This document shows positions 63,855-64,000 of a stretch of DNA of 64,000 nucleotides, one piece after another. The position numbers and the translations under genes are program-made. The first letter of the stretch is position 1. Every line of letters begins with the position of its first letter. Origin of the DNA: Saprospiraceae bacterium UBA3362 (GTDB taxonomy: Bacteria > Bacteroidota > Bacteroidia > Chitinophagales > Saprospiraceae); assembly GCA_002360455.1 (NCBI GenBank), contig DEQQ01000090.1:16907-80906 (forward strand), in the 5' to 3' direction. Below the pieces are notes generated by a model that made no database searches, had not been told where the DNA came from, and was given only the letters and a program-made list of their open reading frames with translations.

Positions 63855-64000
63855 TTAAGCCATTGGAGTAGTCTCCGGCATTGGAGCCTCAACCGGAGCT
63901 GCTGAAGCTTTCTTTCTTCCTTTTCTTGCACTAGGCTTTTTAGGAGAAGCTTTCTTTGCAGCAGCCTTCTTAGGAGCGGCTTTCTTTGCAGCAGCTTTCT
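63855..64000 (-). CDS. Histone H1-like Lys/Ala-rich protein (C-terminal fragment)
   Basis: The minus-strand frame from 64000 to the stop TAA (63855-63857) encodes KAAAKKAAPKKAAAKK-type repeats, then SPKKPSARKGRKKAS and a Pro/Glu/Thr tail ending TPMA. This composition (Lys, Ala, Pro) is that of histone H1-like or Hc1-type DNA-binding proteins common in Bacteroidota and Chlamydia. The start lies beyond the window edge, so only about 48 residues are visible and the N-terminal part is unknown. The Glu-containing tail after the basic repeats is a mild peculiarity. Confidence 0.75.
   Translation of the reverse strand, partial: KAAAKKAAPKKAAAKKASPKKPSARKGRKKASAAPVEAPMPETTPMA

Overview
The window is chromosomal DNA from a member of the Bacteroidota, most likely the Saprospiria or a close relative. 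The evidence is an AT-rich sequence (by eye); many exported proteins ending in type 9 secretion (T9SS) sorting domains of type A or type B (gliding-motility C-terminal); a TonB-dependent receptor with a carboxypeptidase-like N-domain; futalosine-pathway menaquinone genes; promoter-like TAnnTTTG motifs; and several families typical of this phylum (DUF5777, choice-of-anchor V, CotH/lamin-tail, DUF1501/DUF1800). No insertion sequence, CRISPR array, prophage or integrase was seen.

Layout. 1-4.6 kb: a truncated alpha/beta-hydrolase-like secreted protein, a TonB-dependent receptor and a family 2 glycosyltransferase, all on the minus strand. 4.7-9.2 kb: a plus-strand block with mqnE, a histidine phosphatase, mqnA, dnaA, and two tRNAs (Ser-GCT, Pro-TGG). 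9.3-20.5 kb: mixed accessory and housekeeping genes: a probable lipoprotein with an in-frame stop in its signal peptide, a CotH-family secreted protein, a glycosyltransferase, a polytopic membrane protein, cystathionine beta-synthase, a LysM/double-psi-barrel protein, a small DNA-binding protein, a T9SS cargo protein and a one-domain asparaginase-like protein.

20.5-35.9 kb: the division and cell wall (dcw) cluster, all minus strand, in transcription order mraZ, rsmH, ftsL-like, ftsI, murE, mraY, murD, ftsW, murG, murC, ftsQ, ftsA, ftsZ. It is tightly packed except for a 171-bp gap between murE and mraY that holds a long inverted repeat. It starts at a promoter overlain by three MraZ-box-like repeats and ends at a good terminator after ftsZ. 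MurE carries the DNPR motif of meso-diaminopimelate-adding ligases.

36.5-50.6 kb: a DUF1508 protein, an oligopeptide-type binding lipoprotein, an FMN reductase, an Mpo1-like protein, a large T9SS cargo protein, a DUF1501/DUF1800 pair, an MBOAT acyltransferase with an SGNH-like partner, and a CNNM/CorC-type transporter. 50.7-58.8 kb: two large T9SS proteins and a compact five-gene operon (choice-of-anchor V protein with a CX4CH motif, YceI, OB-fold protein, DUF5777 barrel, Rieske protein) that looks like a periplasmic electron-transfer module of unknown role. 58.9-64 kb: an ECF sigma factor followed by an unusual protein that joins an inner-membrane anchor to a predicted outer-membrane barrel, a second barrel protein, a polytopic protein with a PaaI-type thioesterase, and the C-terminus of a histone H1-like Lys/Ala-rich protein cut by the window edge.

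The strongest candidates for undescribed biology are the sigma factor/membrane-spanning barrel pair, the Rieske/YceI/DUF5777/CX4CH operon, and the structured element inside the dcw operon.
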